Origin: Karstenula rhodostoma CBS 690.94
Taxonomy: Eukaryota > Ascomycota > Dothideomycetes > Pleosporales > Didymosphaeriaceae
DNA length: 64,000 bases
Assembly (NCBI GenBank): GCA_010093485.1
Contig: MU001508.1
Span: forward strand, 944,051-1,008,050
Reading direction: 5' to 3'
In this document: one piece after another, positions 60,580 to 64,000 of the stretch
How positions within the stretch are numbered: position 1 is the first letter of the stretch
How the letters are laid out: every line of letters starts with the position of its first letter
Notes under the pieces: model-generated
The model's input: the letters and a program-made list of their open reading frames with translations, nothing else
Told to the model about the DNA's origin: nothing
Database searches by the model: none
Translations under genes and position numbers: made by a program

Positions 60580-61437
60580 TTACAACATGGCGATGAAGGC
60601 AGCGACGGCACCGGCAAGGCCGAGACCGGCCTTGAAGCTAGAGGCAGCACCGGTGAACTCAAGCGCAGGGGTGGAGGTGGGGACGTAGTAACCGCCAGTG
60701 ACAGCGCCAGTGCCAGTGGTCTTGAGCGACGCAGGGACGGTGACCTGGCCGGTGGGGTAGATGACGCCTGGAGGAGGAGCGCCGATGGAAGCACCAGTGC
60801 CGACCGGGGGAGCAGGGGCGTAGACAGTGGTGGTGGTAGTGCAGTCGCTGGAGACCTCCTCAGTGCTGGACGGGACCTCAACGGCGCTGGAAGAGACAGC
60901 GTAGCCAGCGGAGACAGTCGGCTTGGGAGCAACGGCAGAGCTCTCGTAGGCGCTGGAGACGGGCGCGACGGAAGAGACGGGCGCGGGGGTAGAGACGGGC
61001 GCGGCGGAGGAGACGGGCTTCTCGTTGGAGATGCCGAACTGGGTGGAGTACTGGTAGTGACCGTCAACGTCATCGATGAGCTGGATTCCGTAGCCACCGG
61101 GGCCGTCAGTGCCCTCGAGGGAGGTGGGAGGAGTCCAGGTGAAAGTGCCCGAGTTGGGGATGCTCTCAACGATGACCTGGTTGAAAACCGCATTGGTGGA
61201 GGGACCCTTCAACAAGAGCAGAGAGACCTTGTTGGGCGAGTCGGCAATCCAGTTGATGGTGAAGGGCTTGCCAGCGGGGATGGTCTGAGAGGGTTAGCGC
61301 GGTGTTGGTTTCGACTGAACCGCGAGCAAACTGACCTGGACAAGAGGGGCGGTGATGGCGTTGCCAGTAGGGGCGCCAACAGGGGCGTGGTAGGCCGCGG
61401 CGAGGCCGGCGAAGAAGGCGACGAGGGAGTACTGCAT
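60580..61437 (-). CDS. Ser/Thr-rich GPI-anchored cell-wall protein, Kre9/KNH-type domain
   Basis: Exons 61437-61336 and 61284-60580 (51-bp intron, CTAAC branch site) give 268 residues. Signal peptide MQYSLVAFFAGLAAAYHA is followed by a Kre9/KNH-type beta domain: TIPAGKPFTINWIADSPNKV, SLLLLKG, NSGTFTWTPPTSLEG and GYGIQLIDD...QYSTQFGI. A low-complexity stretch rich in S, T, A, V and P follows, with SSxAPVS repeats, then a cluster of six threonines after Cys, and a C-terminal GPI signal (EFTGAASSFKAG then a hydrophobic end LAGAVAAFIAML). Such proteins are attached to plasma membrane or wall glucan. A TATATA lies at 61626-61631, about 190 bp before the ATG. The family is clear; the individual role is not. 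Confidence 0.9.
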
Positions 61438-62832
61438 TTTGATTTTTGTTGTTTGGGAGATTATTAGGGTGGTCGGGTTGACGAGTGACAGAGGACGAAT
61501 TAAAGGTAAAGAGCGTTGGGGGTGTTAAAGAACGGCTGAAGAACAAGTCTTCTGGGTGGGAGGCTTTGCTGGTGGTCGGAGGTGGTGAGCGAGAGACGAG
61601 AAGCGGACGGGGCAGTGAGAGGATGTATATATTGCACCAGGCAGCGACGGGGGGCCCCTGCGCTGAATGCCGATCTCGCGGCAAGCCCGTCCAGTCGTTC
61701 CTGCAGTAGCGCGGTCGCTCTTGCCAATCGCGCGACTCGCTGATGCATCCTTCCTGGTTCGCTTGCCCGCTCCGGTCTAGCGGCGCAGTGGGCCCCAATC
61801 AGCACCGCCGCCCAGCAGATTAACCCACCAACTCTCCTGCGCCTTCAGGAGTCGTGAATTTCGGCCTTTTGCCTTTTGGCGACGGTTGCAATCTCTCGCT
61901 CAGCCAGGCCATCGTAATTTCCCGGAATAGCCTTACTGCCAGCGCCCGACCGGAAATCGATATGGGGGCGCGGCGCGACTGCACGCCGCCATGGCTTCGC
62001 TCGTCGGCCAACGCGCCGCCACACGGCACGGCCTCCTCCTCTTCTCCGCCCCTGGGGCCGTGTGTTTGGTGCCCCTGCCTCTCCGGATTCCCAAGGGGGG
62101 CGATCCTGCCACTGACCTGGACCGGAAAACCACAAGCTTCACGCTGGGCGTTCTTGAGACCCAGGCCCAGTCCCATCTGTCCCATCTGTCTCCGTGCCCC
62201 CAATCGATTGCCATGAGGCACAGCTCGAGCGCCCATGCACACCGACGCCCTGACGCCGTGCTTGGTGACAGCCGTTTCGTCGCACCGCAGCACAGTCAGC
62301 CGGACCATCGGGCCTGTTGAATGTGTGCCCTCGTTTCCAACCCTCCAAGGTTGGCGTGTTCGCTGATGGCATCAGGCCGGGCCACGGCACATGCGAAATT
62401 GCGCCCTCGCATCGCATCATCTGGAGCGGGCGACGCTGCTGGCGCTTACTTCATTCGGCCTCATCGTGAACCACCCGACCCAAAGGCAATTTTACACTTA
62501 ATAACTCGCGTGCGCGCGCAGGCGACGCTTTACAATGGGGTCCCAACTTTCATATTCCTTATGTACAGCATTGACTGCTATGGCAGTAGGCCACGCAGCA
62601 AGGAGAGAAAATCTTGCGAAATCTCACGGGGGCTGAATCGCCCGCGCCTGAATCTAGCGAGCGCCAGGGGGTATCCATCGAAGAAGAAGATTCGTCAAAT
62701 CGTTACAGTGGTGGGAGAAGCTTACGGCCGGTGAGCGAGTGTCCAAGATAAAATATATTGCTCAGATGCACGCTGGTGGCAAAGCGAGCATCAGCACATC
62801 AATCACAGGCCATGCAACCAAGTGCCTTTTGC
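61438..62832. other. Intergenic region with GC-rich overlapping frames
   Basis: Promoter of the GPI-protein gene and 3' region of the glucanase. Between 61.8 and 62.4 kb high GC keeps three or more frames open on both strands at once, a composition effect. No domain, no consistent splice structure. Confidence 0.5.
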
Positions 62833-64000
62833 TTAACCACAGATGCCAGAGTCTGTCGCCAGTCAGCAAGGAAACAGCAGAAACTGTCGAGGCGGGAAGA
62901 CCTACACTTGCGCGCTGATGGGTCATTGACCGGCTTAGGGAAGAGACCGTTGGCCATCAAGTCCTGCGAAAATCATATCAGTACGGGAATCCACCGGCGA
63001 GGGAGTTCCTTACCTGCATGTCCCACTCTGGGGCACCTTCGGTCTTCCACGTCCAGAAGATCCAGCCTGCGCCCTTCTCGTATCCCTCTAGCTGAGCCTC
63101 GATGAAGCGACCAATGTTGGACTTGTCGTCTGACGACAGATTGGCGACACTACCGGATGACTTGCCTGCACAGCTACCAATCTTGTTTGCGTTCTCGAAC
63201 GTACCGTCGTAGCGCGCACCCTTGTTCTTGCCATTCAACCACTTCGCACAGTCGGTGATGCCTCCAGTCCACTCGCCCGAAATGGTTGGCTTGTTGTTCG
63301 AAGCCATCTGGCCACCGAAGTCGCAGGCCGCCTTGACATGCTCATCGGGGCTCATGCCGAGCTGGTCAGCATTGAAGACTTCGTAGTGGTGCCTTCACGC
63401 AGTCCTCGTCAGCATCTCGATTCCGCGCTACCGATACTGGATATACTCACGTGTCAAGCAGAAGGTTGGCCATGCCCGCGCCCCAATCGTTCCAGGATGT
63501 CACGCCCACGAAGGCTTCGTGGAATGTAACAGCCACCTTCGAGTTCTTCAGATTACCCCATGCGTCCATGTAGAATTGTCGAACAGTGTCCATGTCGAGG
63601 TTGGGACCCATAGGCTCGTTCAGGAGCTCGATCGCAGAGACGGCGGGATGCGAGGCGTGGTCGTCCCGGATTTTGTTCAACACTTTTATTGTGTGCGCGA
63701 CGGTGTCACCCTGAGTCCATTGGACGCTACCATAACGACCCGAATTGTCAAAGCCGTTCTGGGAGCCAGGCGCACCGTGGAGATCGATCATGACCTTGAG
63801 GCCGGCCGCCTGTGCCCAGTCGAGTGCTTTGCCGAGCACGTGGTACGCGCCTTGCACGTAGGGCTCGCCGTTTAGAGGGATGACACTCCAATACCCAATC
63901 GGTATCCTCACGTGGTTCAGGCCAGCGGCTGCCATCTGGTTGAAGTCGGCTTGCGTGATCCATGAGTTCCAATGTTGCGACAGCTTGCTCTTCGCGGCAT
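62833..64000 (-). CDS. Glucan exo-1,3-beta-glucosidase, GH5 (3' part, cut by window edge)
   Basis: Secreted enzyme trimming beta-1,3-glucan of the cell wall (Exg1 type). The N-terminal part lies beyond position 64000. Visible exons: 64000-63451, 63392-63014, 62963-62906 and 62852-62833, with introns of 58, 50 and 53 bp. Motifs in order: HWNSWIT, GLNHVRIPIGYWS, KVMIDLHGAPGSQNGFDNSG, acid/base Glu in IELLNEPMGP, THHYEVFN, nucleophile Glu in ISGEWTGGITDCAKWL, and GWIFWTWKTEGAPEWDMQ. The last intron is inferred: skipping it gives a long non-conserved tail, while splicing (GTAGGT...CGACAG) yields ARKYSGICG at the C-terminus, like the usual DRKYxxQCG end. No breaks seen. Confidence 0.92.

Noticed and set aside
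60516..61193. Minus-strand Ser/Pro/Arg-rich frame overlapping the GPI-protein gene
   Set aside because: Alternative frame of the same low-complexity sequence; the true frame has signal peptide, Kre9/KNH domain and GPI signal.
61820..62420. Several overlapping frames on both strands
   Set aside because: High GC leaves many frames open; none has homology-like motifs or consistent splice sites.

Overview
The window reads as nuclear DNA of a filamentous ascomycete (Pezizomycotina; Dothideomycetes is my guess, from inference only). The evidence is short GT-AG introns of about 46-72 bp with CTAAC/CTGAC-like branch sites, fungus-specific families (DUF3405, NmrA-like, Kre9/KNH GPI protein, CYP52-like P450), and a 33 kb AT-rich block mutated in the way repeat-induced point mutation (RIP) acts.

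Left gene island (1-6.75 kb): a kinesin-8 motor gene (minus), a small conserved protein of unknown function (minus), and a divergent Tim17/22/23-family membrane protein (plus).

AT block (6.75-40.0 kb): CpA, TpG and most CpG dinucleotides are almost gone, so there are practically no ATG codons and no coding capacity. Read by structure it is a nested stack. A 416-bp Mutator-like (MULE) miniature element lies at 6753-7168, with 86-bp inverted repeats and a 9-bp target duplication. A second, related MULE-type element begins 17 bp further on and spans 7186-39993, with the same 86-bp terminus and its own 9-bp duplication. Inside it lies a Ty3/gypsy chromovirus (7882-35672; 246-bp LTRs, 5-bp target duplication TTAAC, gag-RT-RNaseH-integrase-chromodomain remnants at 29.5-34.9 kb). 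Inside the gypsy element are about 21 kb of foreign or duplicated sequence, mostly two back-to-back tandem duplications: A/A' (about 5.08 kb each) and B/B' (about 4.72 kb each), whose identity I could not establish. The original empty target can be read from the flanks.

Right gene island (40-64 kb): a secreted LicD/Mnn4-like protein, a type II membrane DUF3405 protein, cytosolic phenylalanyl-tRNA synthetase alpha (4 exons), an NmrA-like NAD(P)-binding protein, then a relic zone (51.4-57.8 kb) with three decayed genes (a lysine-rich protein, a possible DUF3632-type protein, a CYP52-like P450), then a secreted DJ-1/PfpI protein, a Kre9/KNH-type GPI cell-wall protein and the 3' part of a GH5 exo-beta-1,3-glucanase. 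The LicD, GPI and glucanase genes all concern the cell surface or wall, but spacing and mixed strands give no sign of a coordinated cluster. Exon coordinates were worked out by hand from splice signals and reading frame.
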